A stretch of 64,000 nucleotides of DNA from Weissella koreensis KCTC 3621 (GCF_000277645.1 NZ_AKGG01000012.1:1-64000), one strand, 5' to 3'; counted from the stretch's first letter, positions 46,411 through 56,217 are shown. The notes: generated by a model from the letters alone, not told the origin. Program-made: numbers and translations.

Positions 46411-46683
46411 TTACTTTGAGAACTTAGCTTCATGGTACTTCTTCATGATTCCAGCTTCTGATAACAAGTTTTTAACTGTATCAGAAGGTTGTGCACCATT
46501 GTTCAACCATCCCATGATAACTTCTTCTTCCAACTTAACTTCAGCTGGTTCAACCAATGGGTTGTAAGTTCCAACGTTTTCAATGAAACGTCCGTCACGA
46601 GGTGAACGTGAATCTGCTACAACTACGCGATAAAATGGGCGCTTCTTTGATCCCATACGCTTTAAACGAATTTTAACTGCCAT
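46411..46683 (-). CDS. rpsP: 30S ribosomal protein S16
   Basis: A 90-aa ribosomal protein: [28 protein letters not shown] start and [17 protein letters not shown] are the S16 signature. GAGG precedes the ATG by 8 bases. It has its own TATAAT (about 46710-46720, minus strand) after ffh and ends at a strong terminator. The usual downstream neighbours rimM and trmD lie 2.7 kb further on, beyond a plus-strand drug-export unit. Confidence 0.97.
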   Translation of the reverse strand: MAVKIRLKRMGSKKRPFYRVVVADSRSPRDGRFIENVGTYNPLVEPAEVKLEEEVIMGWLNNGAQPSDTVKNLLSEAGIMKKYHEAKFSK

Positions 46684-46775
46684 GTTTAATTTCCTCCGGT
46701 AATTTTCTACTCTTATTATAATACCAGAGTTATATAACAGTGTAAAGTGTTTTTCCTTTACACATTATTTTTATT

Positions 46776-48251
46776 TTAGCGGCGCTTTTTCTTATTTTTT
46801 TTAATTTGACGCGCCATACGCTTCATAGCCATATCTTGCATCTTTTTACCCATATTACCGCCCATACCAGGCATGTTCGGCATTCCACTAGGCATACCAG
46901 GCATACCGCCACCTTGTAATGAACCCATCATTTGTTCCATTTGAGCGGTATTACCATTCATGGCTTTGCTCATCATGCCCTTCATTTGATTAAATTGTTT
47001 AATCATTCGGTTAACTTCAACAATCGGACGACCTGCTCCAGCAGCCAAACGACGACGTCTTGAAGGATTAATTAGATCTGGGTCTTCTCGCTCAGCTGGT
47101 GTCATTGATAGCACAATAGCTTTCATATGATCAATTTGCTTAGGATCCATCTGCATATTTTGCAAAGCAGGATTATTAGCCATTCCTGGAATCATTTTCA
47201 TCAAATCTTCCAAAGGACCCATATTTTGAACTTGGTCCATTTGATCAATGAAATCATTGAAATCAAATGTGTTTTGACGCATCTTTTCAGCCTGTTCAGC
47301 GGCCTTTTTCTCATCAACATCTTTTTGGGCTTTTTCGATCAGGGTCATTAAATCACCCATTCCCAAAATTCGTGAAGCCATTCGTTCCGGATAGAAGACA
47401 TCCAAATCGGTCATCTTCTCCCCTTGTCCTACGAATTTAATGGGTTTATTAGTGATCGCACGAATTGAAAGTGCTGCTCCGCCACGAGTATCACCATCCA
47501 ACTTAGTCAAAACAACCCCAGTAATACCCAAACGATCATTAAAACCAGTTGCCGTTTCAGTAGCGTTTTGCCCAGTCATTGCATCAACAACCAATAAAAT
47601 TTCATCAGGTTGCGCAATTTCCTTAACATCAGCTAATTCTTGCATTAATGCTTCATCAATTTGTAAACGTCCCGCAGCGTCAATAAAGACATAATCAGAC
47701 TTCAATTCTTCAGCTTTAGCAAGCCCTTGCTTCACAATTTCACGAGGATCTACATTAGTTCCCATTGAGAATACTGGCACATCAATTTGTTGTCCCAAAG
47801 TTTCCAATTGATCAATGGCAGCTGGTCGATAAATGTCAGCAGCAATCATAAGTGGACGTGCGTTTTGTTCTTTCTTTAACTTAAAAGCAAGTTTACCGGC
47901 AGTGGTAGTTTTACCGGCTCCTTGTAACCCTACCATCATAATAACAGTGGGTATTTTTGGTGAACGATTTAAGGGAACATCTTGTTCCCCCATCATTGCT
48001 GTTAACTCATCATTCACAATTTTAACAATTTGTTGAGCCGGATTTAATCCTTCTAGAACTTTCTGCCCCGCAGCCTTTTCACGAACATCGCGAACGAAAC
48101 TTTTTACAACCGTATAATCCACGTCGGCTTCCAACAAAGCCATACGAATTTCTCGCATTGTATCCCGTAAGTCAGCGTCTGTAACTTTTCCCTTTTTTCG
48201 TAATCCGCTCAATGCAGATTGTAGTCTTTCTGTTAATCCCTCAAAAGCCAT
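46776..48251 (-). CDS. ffh: Signal recognition particle protein Ffh
   Basis: A 491-aa SRP54 GTPase. The N domain is followed by G1 GLQGAGKTTTAGKLA, the box DTYRPAA-like ADIYRPAAIDQL, DAAGRLQIDEALM and TKLDGDTRGG. The C-terminal M domain, rich in Met and Gly (GSLQGGGMPGMPSGMPNMPG), binds signal peptides and SRP RNA through SRRRRLAAGAGR. Together with FtsY and the SRP RNA (not in this window) it targets ribosomes to the membrane. Confidence 0.97.
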   Translation of the reverse strand: MAFEGLTERLQSALSGLRKKGKVTDADLRDTMREIRMALLEADVDYTVVKSFVRDVREKAAGQKVLEGLNPAQQIVKIVNDELTAMMGEQDVPLNRSPKIPTVIMMVGLQGAGKTTTAGKLAFKLKKEQNARPLMIAADIYRPAAIDQLETLGQQIDVPVFSMGTNVDPREIVKQGLAKAEELKSDYVFIDAAGRLQIDEALMQELADVKEIAQPDEILLVVDAMTGQNATETATGFNDRLGITGVVLTKLDGDTRGGAALSIRAITNKPIKFVGQGEKMTDLDVFYPERMASRILGMGDLMTLIEKAQKDVDEKKAAEQAEKMRQNTFDFNDFIDQMDQVQNMGPLEDLMKMIPGMANNPALQNMQMDPKQIDHMKAIVLSMTPAEREDPDLINPSRRRRLAAGAGRPIVEVNRMIKQFNQMKGMMSKAMNGNTAQMEQMMGSLQGGGMPGMPSGMPNMPGMGGNMGKKMQDMAMKRMARQIKKNKKKRR

Positions 48252-48256
48252 TTTAT

Positions 48257-48598
48257 TTAATCCTCCTCAAGCGTAATTAATTGTTCCATTAAATCAATTA
48301 ATTGCTGATCATTTTGATAATTTTTTTTAATATATGTCTCAATTTCAGCAGCAGCTACCTGCCTTTTTAAATATTCAGCATATAAATGCAATTTATTTTC
48401 ATAATTTTCTAAAAGCTGCGTACTTCGTTTTAAGTTATCATAGACAGCTTGTCTTGAAACAGAAAATTCATCTGCAATTTCACCTAGTGAATAATCATCT
48501 GCATAATATAATTCTAAATAATCATCCTGCTTACTCGTCAATAAAGAACGATAAAAATCAAACAGAATATTAAGCCGCATACTTTTTTCTAGTTCCAT
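48257..48598 (-). CDS. ylxM: YlxM/p13 SRP-associated DNA-binding-like protein
   Basis: A 113-aa helix-turn-helix protein of the UPF0122 family: [25 protein letters not shown], then [25 protein letters not shown], which resembles the sigma-70 region 4 HTH. In Firmicutes it lies with ffh and modulates SRP activity. The ATG at 48598 has GGAG 7 bases upstream, within the ftsY stop region; the in-frame extension to 48652 overlaps ftsY and is rejected. Confidence 0.93.
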   Translation of the reverse strand: MELEKSMRLNILFDFYRSLLTSKQDDYLELYYADDYSLGEIADEFSVSRQAVYDNLKRSTQLLENYENKLHLYAEYLKRQVAAAEIETYIKKNYQNDQQLIDLMEQLITLEED

Positions 48599-48599
48599 C

Positions 48600-50105
48600 T
48601 TATAACTCCAATAATGGTCCGAATAAGCTTTTGGCAAAATCATTAGCATCAAACGGTTTTAAATCACCTACTTGCTCGCCAAGGCCAATCCATTTAACAG
48701 GTAAGTGTAATTCATTTCGAATTGGCAAAACAATTCCACCTTTGGCTGTTCCGTCTAATTTAGTTAAGACTATTCCTGTAACATCCGTTGAACTTTTGAA
48801 TAACTTAGCCTGCTGCAAAGCATTTTGACCCGTTGTTGAATCCAATACTAGGAGAACTTCAGCTGGCTGATCAGGTAATTCACGTTCAATAATACGTTTC
48901 ATTTTAGCTAATTCTTGCATCAGATTAACATTATTTTGTAAACGTCCAGCTGTATCAACAAATAAGATATCAGCTTGCTGGTCAATCGCCGCCTTCACCC
49001 CATCAAATACTACAGAAGCCGGATCTGATTCCGGTGGTCCAGCAATGACTTCAACACCATCTCGTTCACCCCAAACTTGTAACTGTTGTGTTGCCCCTGC
49101 TCTAAATGTATCTGCAGCTGCGAGCAAGACCTTCTTTCCTTCTTGCTTATAACGTGCAGCCAACTTTCCAATCGTAGTCGTCTTTCCGACACCATTAACT
49201 CCTACAAACAAAATAACCGTTGGCCCAGATTGAGCGAAATGCATTGATGAATCTTCATCACGGCCTTGTTCAGTATAATGATCAACTAATTTCTGTAAAA
49301 TAACGTTTGAAACTTCTTCTTTGCTCTTAGCATTTTGAAGCTTAACTTCATCTCGTAATTCATCAGTTAATTTAAAGGCGGTTTCAGCACCCACATCAGC
49401 CTTGATCAAAGTTTCTTCCAGATCATCAAAAAAGTCCTCATCGACGCGTCTAAAGTTGGCCATAAATTGGTTCCAACGTTGGCTCCAAGACTTTTTAGTT
49501 TTATTCAAACCTTGATCCAAGTCTGATTCTGTTGGTTGATTTGGCTCTTCAATGTCCTTCTCTACTTCTGATTCATATACTTCTGTCTGTTCTAAATCAG
49601 ATGAAGAAGCAACCACATCAGTATTTGGCTCATAAACAGCAGACGCTTCTTCAACTATCTCAATATCCGAATTTTTAACTGCATGAATTTGTTCATTGTT
49701 TTGATCTAATAATTCAGCGGTTTTCTCTATTTCATAATCATTTGATACTAATTCAGATTCATTGGCATCAAAGTTATCCTCAACTGGACTTGCTTGTTCA
49801 CTTGGTTCAGAAAAAGTAATCGTATCATTAGAATTAACTTTTGATATATCACTAACCTTCTCTGCTTCTATATGAGCTTCTAGTGATTCGTTAACTTTCT
49901 CTGCTTCATCAATTACAGAATCAATCTCGATTGCCTTAGGTATCAATTGTTCGACTTTAACAATTGCCTGCTTCACTTTGGGCTGAAAAGGATTATCAGC
50001 CGTGATTCGTGGATATAACGTTACTACTTCAACCGGCTGTTTCGTTATCTTGGGTTCAGAAGGCTCTCCGGTAAATGCCTTTTTTATTGCATCAAATAAT
50101 CCCAT
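48600..50105 (-). CDS. ftsY: SRP receptor FtsY
   Basis: A 501-aa SRP receptor GTPase. The N-terminal 200 residues form a very acidic A domain (Glu, Asp, Ser, Val rich) after a short [11 protein letters not shown] amphipathic start, longer than in Bacillus (whole protein about 330 aa there). The NG domain has [39 protein letters not shown] and [10 protein letters not shown]. It is 24 bases downstream of rnc; no smc gene separates them, unlike most Firmicutes. Confidence 0.96.
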   Translation of the reverse strand: MGLFDAIKKAFTGEPSEPKITKQPVEVVTLYPRITADNPFQPKVKQAIVKVEQLIPKAIEIDSVIDEAEKVNESLEAHIEAEKVSDISKVNSNDTITFSEPSEQASPVEDNFDANESELVSNDYEIEKTAELLDQNNEQIHAVKNSDIEIVEEASAVYEPNTDVVASSSDLEQTEVYESEVEKDIEEPNQPTESDLDQGLNKTKKSWSQRWNQFMANFRRVDEDFFDDLEETLIKADVGAETAFKLTDELRDEVKLQNAKSKEEVSNVILQKLVDHYTEQGRDEDSSMHFAQSGPTVILFVGVNGVGKTTTIGKLAARYKQEGKKVLLAAADTFRAGATQQLQVWGERDGVEVIAGPPESDPASVVFDGVKAAIDQQADILFVDTAGRLQNNVNLMQELAKMKRIIERELPDQPAEVLLVLDSTTGQNALQQAKLFKSSTDVTGIVLTKLDGTAKGGIVLPIRNELHLPVKWIGLGEQVGDLKPFDANDFAKSLFGPLLEL

Positions 50106-50129
50106 AATTTGAATTCCTCATTTGTAATT

Positions 50130-50825
50130 TTAATTTGTTAAACTTTGATAAGCATCTCGTGCAGCCGCTTTTTCCGCTTCTTTTGTCGATTTACCTTGAC
50201 CTGCACCCAGCTTTTTATCATTGACACTCACAGCTACTGTGAAAATTTGCTCATTATTTTCAATTTGTTCTTCAGCTATTTTTTCATAATTAATTTCCAC
50301 TGATCCATGCTTCTGCAACAATTCTTGTAATTTCGATTTATAATCAACAAAACGATCATAGAAACCTGTTTTAATTTTAGAAAAGAAAACAAGATCTAAC
50401 AAATGCATTACTGCATCTTGACCTTGATCCAGGAATAATGCCCCGATAAAGGCTTCCCACAAATCTTCTAAAAGCGAATCTCGATTTCTCGCCCCAGACA
50501 TCTCTTCTCCATGACCCAATTGGACATATTTATCAAGATGTAACTCACGTGACAAAGCTGCAAATGAACGGGTTTGTACCATTAAGATTCGCAACTCTGT
50601 CAATCGACCTTCATCCCAGTCTGGGTAATTTTGAAAAAGATAGACCGCAGATGATTGTTGCATAATTGCATCGCCCAAAAATTCGAGACGTTGATAATCG
50701 CGACCTTGATAACCTGGATGTTCATTAATATAATTAGCTTGCGTTAAAGCCTCTTCTAGTAATTTTAAATCATTAAATTGTAAGCCGTATTTATCGGCAA
50801 TTTCTGCTTGTAATTGCGCAAACAT
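50130..50825 (-). CDS. rnc: Ribonuclease III
   Basis: A 231-aa double-strand RNA nuclease for rRNA and mRNA processing. The catalytic signature is YQRLEFLGDAIMQ, with the second acidic cluster in DLWEAFIGALFLDQG; the C-terminal dsRNA-binding domain covers about residues 158-230. The ATG at 50825 has AAGGAG 7 bases upstream; an in-frame TTG at 50894 is rejected. A terminator lies just upstream, so rnc likely has its own promoter. Confidence 0.96.
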   Translation of the reverse strand: MFAQLQAEIADKYGLQFNDLKLLEEALTQANYINEHPGYQGRDYQRLEFLGDAIMQQSSAVYLFQNYPDWDEGRLTELRILMVQTRSFAALSRELHLDKYVQLGHGEEMSGARNRDSLLEDLWEAFIGALFLDQGQDAVMHLLDLVFFSKIKTGFYDRFVDYKSKLQELLQKHGSVEINYEKIAEEQIENNEQIFTVAVSVNDKKLGAGQGKSTKEAEKAAARDAYQSLTN

Positions 50826-50877
50826 TAAAAATCTCCTTCGATATTCTTCTTTGATTATTCTCTGTATAAGTATACCA

Positions 50878-50908
50878 AAAAACCGGACCCACAAACGTTC
50901 CGGTTTTT
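50878..50908 (-). terminator. Intrinsic terminator between acpP and rnc
   Basis: AAAAACCGGA/TCCGGTTTTT 10-bp stem with a T-rich tail on the minus strand. Confidence 0.88.
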
Positions 50909-50926
50909 AAATTATCATGATATTGC

Positions 50927-51178
50927 TTACTTTTTAGCTTGATGTTCATAAATGTAATCAACGGTTTGATTAATCGTTGTTAACTTATCAGCATCTTCAT
51001 CTGGAATTTCGGCATCAAATTCATCTTCCATTTCCAAAACCAATTCCACAAAATCAATAGAATCAACGTCAATATCATTTAAAAAGTTCAAATCACCACT
51101 GATTTGATCTGTTGAAAGTTCAAAATGGTCAGCCACTAAGGCTGCCACACGATCATAAATTACTTTTTTCTCTAACAT
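50927..51178 (-). CDS. acpP: Acyl carrier protein
   Basis: An 83-aa acidic acyl carrier protein. The phosphopantetheine Ser lies in DIDVDSIDFVELVLEMEDEF, with Ile in place of the common Leu of DSL. It carries acyl chains for fatty acid and phospholipid synthesis. It lies 16 bases after plsX, the common Firmicute pair, and ends at a terminator. Confidence 0.95.
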   Translation of the reverse strand: MLEKKVIYDRVAALVADHFELSTDQISGDLNFLNDIDVDSIDFVELVLEMEDEFDAEIPDEDADKLTTINQTVDYIYEHQAKK

Positions 51179-51194
51179 TTTATTTCTCCCTTAA

Positions 51195-52238
51195 TTACTC
51201 TTGACTGTCAATTCTAGCGGCCAAATCATTTTTATGTTCAGCCACAAAAGTTTCAACCTTATTAATTAAATCACTACTTAACATTGATTCGATTTGAACC
51301 ATCGTGGCAGAAATTGCCTCTGCACTGGCGGAACCATGCGCTTTAACAACCGGAGCTTTAACACCCAAAACAACTGCTCCACCATACTGCTCAGGATTCC
51401 ATTGATGTGCTATATCTTTTAATGTTGGAAGTAATAATCCCGCTCCCATTTTAGCACGAATTCCACCATTTGAAAGTGAATGTTTTAATGTTTTCATAAC
51501 GGTTTTAGCAGTTCCTTCAATTGCCTTTAAGGTTGCATTACCTGTAAAGCCATCCGATACTACTACGTCGGCCGGTCCTTGTAAAATATTTGCAGCTTCA
51601 ACATTTCCTACAAAGTTAACCAAATGTTTTGCATGACCCGCCTTAAGCAACTGATGAGCGTCTTTATGCATTTGATCGCCCTTATCTTCTTCGCCACCAT
51701 TGTTTAACAAACCTACCCGTGGCTGGTCATAGTGTAAGATTTCATGTGCGTAAAACGATCCCAAAACACCATATTCATAAAGATGATTAGCACGATTATC
51801 TGCGTTGGCCCCAACATCCATCATCACAAAAGCATCGTGTTCACCACCCATTGCTGGCAATAAAGTCATTAAAGCTGGACGACTAATCCCTTTAATACGT
51901 CCCACTAAGAAAATACCTGCCGCTAAAAGAGCTCCAGTATTCCCAGCTGAAAATAAAGCATCAGCCTCACCATGTTTGACCGCATTGGCAGCCATAACTA
52001 ATGAACTATTTTTACGAGTACGAACCGATTTAACAGGTTCATCTGCCATTGCAATTGCATCATATGCTTGAACTAAACTAATTCGGGTCATATCTTTAAT
52101 TAGAGGCTTAACTTGATCAAGTTTTCCAAATAATACAAATTCTACATTTGGTAATTTGTCTCGAGCACTCTCTACCCCGGATACTACAGTGGTTGGTGCA
52201 TCATCCCCACCCATTGCATCTACGGCGATTTTATACAT
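51195..52238 (-). CDS. plsX: Phosphate acyltransferase PlsX
   Basis: A 347-aa enzyme that makes acyl-phosphate from acyl-ACP for phosphatidic acid synthesis with PlsY. Signatures are IAVDAMGGDDAP, SAGNTGALLAAG, ALMTLLPAMGG and VVSDGFTGNATLKAIEGTAK. It lies between recG and acpP; recG-plsX-acpP is a typical lactic acid bacterial order. AGGAAAAAAAG precedes the ATG. Confidence 0.96.
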   Translation of the reverse strand: MYKIAVDAMGGDDAPTTVVSGVESARDKLPNVEFVLFGKLDQVKPLIKDMTRISLVQAYDAIAMADEPVKSVRTRKNSSLVMAANAVKHGEADALFSAGNTGALLAAGIFLVGRIKGISRPALMTLLPAMGGEHDAFVMMDVGANADNRANHLYEYGVLGSFYAHEILHYDQPRVGLLNNGGEEDKGDQMHKDAHQLLKAGHAKHLVNFVGNVEAANILQGPADVVVSDGFTGNATLKAIEGTAKTVMKTLKHSLSNGGIRAKMGAGLLLPTLKDIAHQWNPEQYGGAVVLGVKAPVVKAHGSASAEAISATMVQIESMLSSDLINKVETFVAEHKNDLAARIDSQE

Positions 52239-52294
52239 CTTTTTTTCCTCTTTTTCTAGTATTATTACATAATATCATATAGATAAAATCACAC

Positions 52295-54325
52295 CTAATC
52301 AAAATTTCGATATCTTTCCATCGTTTCTGACAAAAATTTACTAAGCATAATATTTTCAGGTTGATCAGCCCAATCGGGAGTATTCACAATTTCAAGAGCT
52401 TCTTGTTGAGCGGTTTCCATCATAATTAAATCATGAACTGGATCCCCCACCTTAAACTCAGGCATTCCAGATTGTCGATTTCCCAAAACGTCCCCTGACC
52501 CTCTTAATTCTAGATCTTTTTGAGCTAAAACAAAACCATTGGTCGTTTTAGTCATCGCTTCCATCCGTTCGATTCCAAATTGAGTTTTCGGATCTGAAAT
52601 CAAAAAAGTATATGATTGACGTTGACCTCGACCAACTCGTCCACGTAACTGATGTAATTGAGCTAGTCCAAAGCGATCAGCATCTAAAATCAACATAACT
52701 GTAGAATTAGGCACATCAACCCCGACTTCAATCACCGTAGTTGCCACTAAGACTTGAAATTCATTCCGTTTAAAAGATTCCATCACAGTATCTTTTTCTT
52801 GATTAGACAAACGCCCGTGTAGCAGTCCTACTTGATACTGTGGTGCAAAATATTTCATAAGGTCTTCATAAACGGCTTGTGCATTTTGAACATCTAAAGT
52901 TTCAGATTCTTCAATTAACGGAGTAACTACATAAGCCTGTGCACCTTCATCTAGTTGTTTTCGAATAAAGCTAACAGCCTTTTCAAATTCATTATTTCTT
53001 AACCATTGTGTTTTGATGGGCTTTCGTCCAGATGGTAACTGATCAATAACTGAAACATCCATTTCCCCATAAGCCGTAATAGCTAATGTACGAGGAATAG
53101 GAGTTGCAGTCATCGCTAAAATATCGGGATTCATTCCAATTTCACGCAATTTTGCACGCTGCTTTACTCCGAATCGATGCTGCTCGTCAATGACAGCCAG
53201 GCCAAGATTGTGAAAAGCAATATCCGTTTGTATTAAAGCATGCGTTCCAATTAAAATATCAATATCCCCATTTGCTAAATCAGCTAATATCTGCCTTCGC
53301 GGACCAGCTTTCATTGATCCAGTCAATATTTCGATGCGAACATCATTTACATCAAAGAATTGGCTCAAAGTTTTGGCATGTTGCTGAGCTAAAATTTCAG
53401 TGGGAGCCATTAATGCTGCCTGCATACCAGCTGATACAGCTGCGTACATAGCTAAGGCAGCCACCACCGTTTTACCAGACCCTACATCTCCTTGCAGCAA
53501 ACGATTCATATGCTTAGGTCGACGTAGGTCAGCCACAATTTCGTTCACCACTTTTTTTTGAGCAGCTGTTAGTTCAAAAGGCAATGTCTGAATAAAGGCT
53601 TTTAATTTATTATTATTAAACTCAATAGATCGTCCATGATAACTTTGGTCTGTCATTTTTAATAATTGTAAGCGCATTTGAAATAAAAAAAACTCTTCAA
53701 AAGATGCCGTTCGACGAGCAGCATGAGCCTCAATTGCATTTTTTGGTACATGCATTCCAAACAGCATTTCCATTCGTGGTAATAGGCGGTAACGGAATCG
53801 AATAGGCTCGGGAATTAAATCTACAAAGAGTTCTTTATATTTACCAAGTGCTTGCTCAATCAGCGCTTTCAATGTTTTTTGAGTAACTTCTTTTGAAGCA
53901 GGATAAGTAGCTTGTAGTTCATCCATACTATCTTTGGCTAAAATTTTAATTCCCATCAGGGTTTGGCGCCTTTGTTCATAGGTCCCATATATAGCAACCT
54001 CTTCACCTAACTTTAACTTTTCCTGCACCCAAGGTTGATTAAAGAATGTTACTACAATATTTTCGTTTTCGACAAGCAGTCTGAAATTTATGCGTGTTTT
54101 TCGATATCCATAACGGGATAAGACCGGTTCAGAAGAAACAAGACCTTTGAATGTTACTTTTTCCCCACTCCCTACTTCGGAGGGTAGTTTGGTGGCCAGA
54201 TCACTATAGCGTAAGGGAAAATGGCTTAAAAGGTCTTCAATCGTAAAAATTCCTAAATGATGCAACCCATCAAGACGTTTAGGACCTACACCACTCAGTT
54301 CTGCGACCGAATCATTTAATTGCAT
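52295..54325 (-). CDS. recG: ATP-dependent DNA helicase RecG
   Basis: A 676-aa fork-reversal helicase. The N-terminal wedge/OB domain (GVGPKRLDGLHHLGI, VTFKGLVSSEP) is followed by the helicase core: Walker A LLQGDVGSGKTVVAALA, motif II VIDEQHRFG (DEQH), motif III TATPIPRT, and the C-terminal VIEVGVDVPNST and QLRGRVGRG. It acts on stalled forks and Holliday junctions. GGAGG 8-10 bases before the ATG. Confidence 0.97.
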   Translation of the reverse strand: MQLNDSVAELSGVGPKRLDGLHHLGIFTIEDLLSHFPLRYSDLATKLPSEVGSGEKVTFKGLVSSEPVLSRYGYRKTRINFRLLVENENIVVTFFNQPWVQEKLKLGEEVAIYGTYEQRRQTLMGIKILAKDSMDELQATYPASKEVTQKTLKALIEQALGKYKELFVDLIPEPIRFRYRLLPRMEMLFGMHVPKNAIEAHAARRTASFEEFFLFQMRLQLLKMTDQSYHGRSIEFNNNKLKAFIQTLPFELTAAQKKVVNEIVADLRRPKHMNRLLQGDVGSGKTVVAALAMYAAVSAGMQAALMAPTEILAQQHAKTLSQFFDVNDVRIEILTGSMKAGPRRQILADLANGDIDILIGTHALIQTDIAFHNLGLAVIDEQHRFGVKQRAKLREIGMNPDILAMTATPIPRTLAITAYGEMDVSVIDQLPSGRKPIKTQWLRNNEFEKAVSFIRKQLDEGAQAYVVTPLIEESETLDVQNAQAVYEDLMKYFAPQYQVGLLHGRLSNQEKDTVMESFKRNEFQVLVATTVIEVGVDVPNSTVMLILDADRFGLAQLHQLRGRVGRGQRQSYTFLISDPKTQFGIERMEAMTKTTNGFVLAQKDLELRGSGDVLGNRQSGMPEFKVGDPVHDLIMMETAQQEALEIVNTPDWADQPENIMLSKFLSETMERYRNFD

Positions 54326-54441
54326 TGTCTCCCCTCCTTTTTTATTATTCTATTAATTATACATTGTTTTTTTACAATAACTAACGAGCTTTATCATAAA
54401 TCACTTAAATTTAGACCTATTTTTATCACATAATAAATTAA

Positions 54442-54472
54442 AAAAAGATCGCTTTAATTAGGCGATCTTTTT
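54442..54472 (-). terminator. Intrinsic terminator after the NCS2 permease gene
   Basis: AAAAAGATCGC/GCGATCTTTTT 11-bp perfect stem, symmetrical and active in both directions in principle. Confidence 0.9.
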
Positions 54473-54486
54473 CTTAATATTTTAAA

Positions 54487-55938
54487 TTAAAATGCTAATG
54501 AAATGAAATTTAGTAAGAATAGCAAAGCCACTACCCACAGTACCGGTGTAATTTCAGAAGCTTTCTTTTTGGCAAGCTTAACGATGATAAAGAAAATGAA
54601 CCCAGCTGCAATTCCATATGAAATTGAATATGATAGGGCCATAAATGCGGAAGTAAAGAAGGCCGGGATGGCGACTTCTAAGTCATTCCAATCAATGGCC
54701 TTGAACTCATTCATCATTGAGATTCCCACAATGATCAAAATCGGTGCCGTGGCTGCAGAAGGTATTACCCCCACAAGTGGTGCTGCCACAATTGAGAACA
54801 TAAATCCAATTGCAATGACCAAAGAAGTTAGTCCAGTACGACCTCCAGCATTAATTCCAGAAGCTGATTCAATGAAAGTCGTCGTATTTGAAGTTCCATA
54901 TATTCCAGCAAACATTGTGGCAAAAGTATCAGCGACTAGTCCACGATCCATTTTAGATTTAAAGCCTTTACCTTCTTCAAATTCTTTTTGATCTTGCTTT
55001 GAAAAAATACCAGTTGTTAAACCAGTTCCAATGAATGTCCCAATCGCATCAAACAATCCGGAAAGTCCCATTGAAAATACCGTTAAAATAACTACTAAAA
55101 TTTGCTTAGGCGTAGTGAACATCGACCAAAGGCCGTCTTTACCCAACGCTGCCCCAAATACAGTCCCAAAATCATGGAAAGTAGTAACAAATGAATTATG
55201 AATATCAACATGAATATTCGTTACTCCCATAGGTATTCCAATTAAGGTTGTTAATAATACAGTAATCAAATAGGCTCCACGAACTTGTTTCACTACTAAA
55301 ATCACAATAATAATCAAACCAATTAAAGCTAATATAACTGGGGCAGTATTAAAGTTAGCTAATGATGGAGTTGTACCACCACCAGCAACCATTGTTTCAA
55401 TTGCCTTAGTTCCTTGTCCTGAATGAAAAGGTTTATTATTAATGCTTAAAATACTATCACCACCAACAATAAAGTTAATAAATCCCGCATTTTTTAAACC
55501 AATATAGGCAATAAACATTCCAATTCCAGCAGCAATTGCATGCTTTAAAGAAATTGGAATAGCCTTGACGATGGCTGATCTTAATTTTGTCAACGTAATG
55601 ATCACATCAACTAATCCAACCAAGAAAACCATCCCTAACGCTTGTTGCCAACTAAAGCCTAAGCCAAATACAATGGTATAAGTAAACATTGCTTGCATCC
55701 CAATTGAAGGTCCAATGGCATACGGTAAATTAGCAAAAAGTCCTGTAATTAATGTTCCAGTAATTATTGTTAGAATTGTGGCCATGAAGACACCTTGTGA
55801 TGGCATCCCGGTCATTGATAAAACAGCTGGATTCAAGAAAATAATATAGGCCATCGCCACAAAGGTTGTTAAACCAGCTGTGACTTCCGTTCTAACCGTT
55901 GTATGGTTCTCCGATAATTTAAAAAAATGCTCAAACAC
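54487..55938 (-). CDS. NCS2 family purine permease (guanine/hypoxanthine, PbuG/AzgA-like)
   Basis: A 483-aa transporter with about 12 to 14 helices. ENHTTVRTEVTAGLTTFVAMAYI is the AzgA/PbuG N-terminus, and SMGLSGLFDAIGTFIGTG and SGINAGGRTGLTSL match the substrate-binding helices TM8 and TM10 of NCS2. Known relatives import guanine, hypoxanthine or adenine by H+ symport. The start codon is GTG at 55938, with CGGGGG 9 bases upstream. A 190-base leader with hairpins precedes it, which suggests riboregulation. Confidence 0.92.
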   Translation of the reverse strand: MFEHFFKLSENHTTVRTEVTAGLTTFVAMAYIIFLNPAVLSMTGMPSQGVFMATILTIITGTLITGLFANLPYAIGPSIGMQAMFTYTIVFGLGFSWQQALGMVFLVGLVDVIITLTKLRSAIVKAIPISLKHAIAAGIGMFIAYIGLKNAGFINFIVGGDSILSINNKPFHSGQGTKAIETMVAGGGTTPSLANFNTAPVILALIGLIIIVILVVKQVRGAYLITVLLTTLIGIPMGVTNIHVDIHNSFVTTFHDFGTVFGAALGKDGLWSMFTTPKQILVVILTVFSMGLSGLFDAIGTFIGTGLTTGIFSKQDQKEFEEGKGFKSKMDRGLVADTFATMFAGIYGTSNTTTFIESASGINAGGRTGLTSLVIAIGFMFSIVAAPLVGVIPSAATAPILIIVGISMMNEFKAIDWNDLEVAIPAFFTSAFMALSYSISYGIAAGFIFFIIVKLAKKKASEITPVLWVVALLFLLNFISLAF

Positions 55939-56132
55939 GATTTATATCCCCCGAGAAATAAAATATGCGTCTCCGAATCCATACCAAAGACGCATGAAAT
56001 AAAAGAAGACGTAAAGTAATAAACTTTACGTCGTCAACAAAAACCTATAATGCCACTTAAAAAAGCAACATCAAAGTATTTTATTTCAAGTCTGTGGCAG
56101 AACACGTTAACGACTGATTGATTTAAAATGTT
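55939..56132 (-). promoter_or_regulatory. Structured leader RNA of the NCS2 permease, unclassified riboswitch candidate
   Basis: The leader contains, 5' to 3' on the minus strand: a 9-pair helix GTCGTTAAC/GTTGACGAC (56106-56114 with 56030-56038, one G-U) that encloses about 67 bases with an inner TGCCAC/GTGGCA stem (56094-56099 with 56051-56056); a 9-bp terminator-like hairpin GACGTAAAG/CTTTACGTC (56024-56032 with 56008-56016) followed by TTCTTTTATTTC; and an 8-bp hairpin ATGCGTCT/AGACGCAT (55965-55972 with 55988-55995) just before the ribosome site. The first helix and the terminator share three bases, as in switching leaders. The purine riboswitch core (TTTCTACC) is absent. Confidence 0.45.
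56008..56032 (-). terminator. Terminator-like hairpin inside the NCS2 permease leader
   Basis: GACGTAAAG/CTTTACGTC, seven-base loop, then TTCTTTTATTT; only moderately T-rich. It lies upstream of the coding start, so it would act as an attenuator. Confidence 0.5.
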
Positions 56133-56138
56133 GTTTTA

Positions 56139-56167
56139 ACAATACCGCTCATTTCAAAATTAGTCAA
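56139..56167 (-). promoter_or_regulatory. Promoter of the NCS2 permease leader
   Basis: TTGACT, a 17-base spacer and TATTGT on the minus strand; the RNA would start near 56132. The rest of 56168-56217 holds nothing I can name. Confidence 0.65.
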
Positions 56168-56217
56168 GATAATATCACAATTAAACAGATCTTAAATTTT
56201 TTTAAATATTTCTATAA

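Noticed and set aside
54503..54991. 162-codon antisense ORF within the NCS2 permease gene
   Set aside because: Antisense to conserved membrane helices, with no expression signal; its open length follows from codon bias of the permease gene.
55939..56132. Purine (guanine/adenine) riboswitch before the NCS2 permease
   Set aside because: The conserved core elements of that class (TTTCTACC junction, loop-loop GG/CC, CTA near the closing stem) are not present on either strand.
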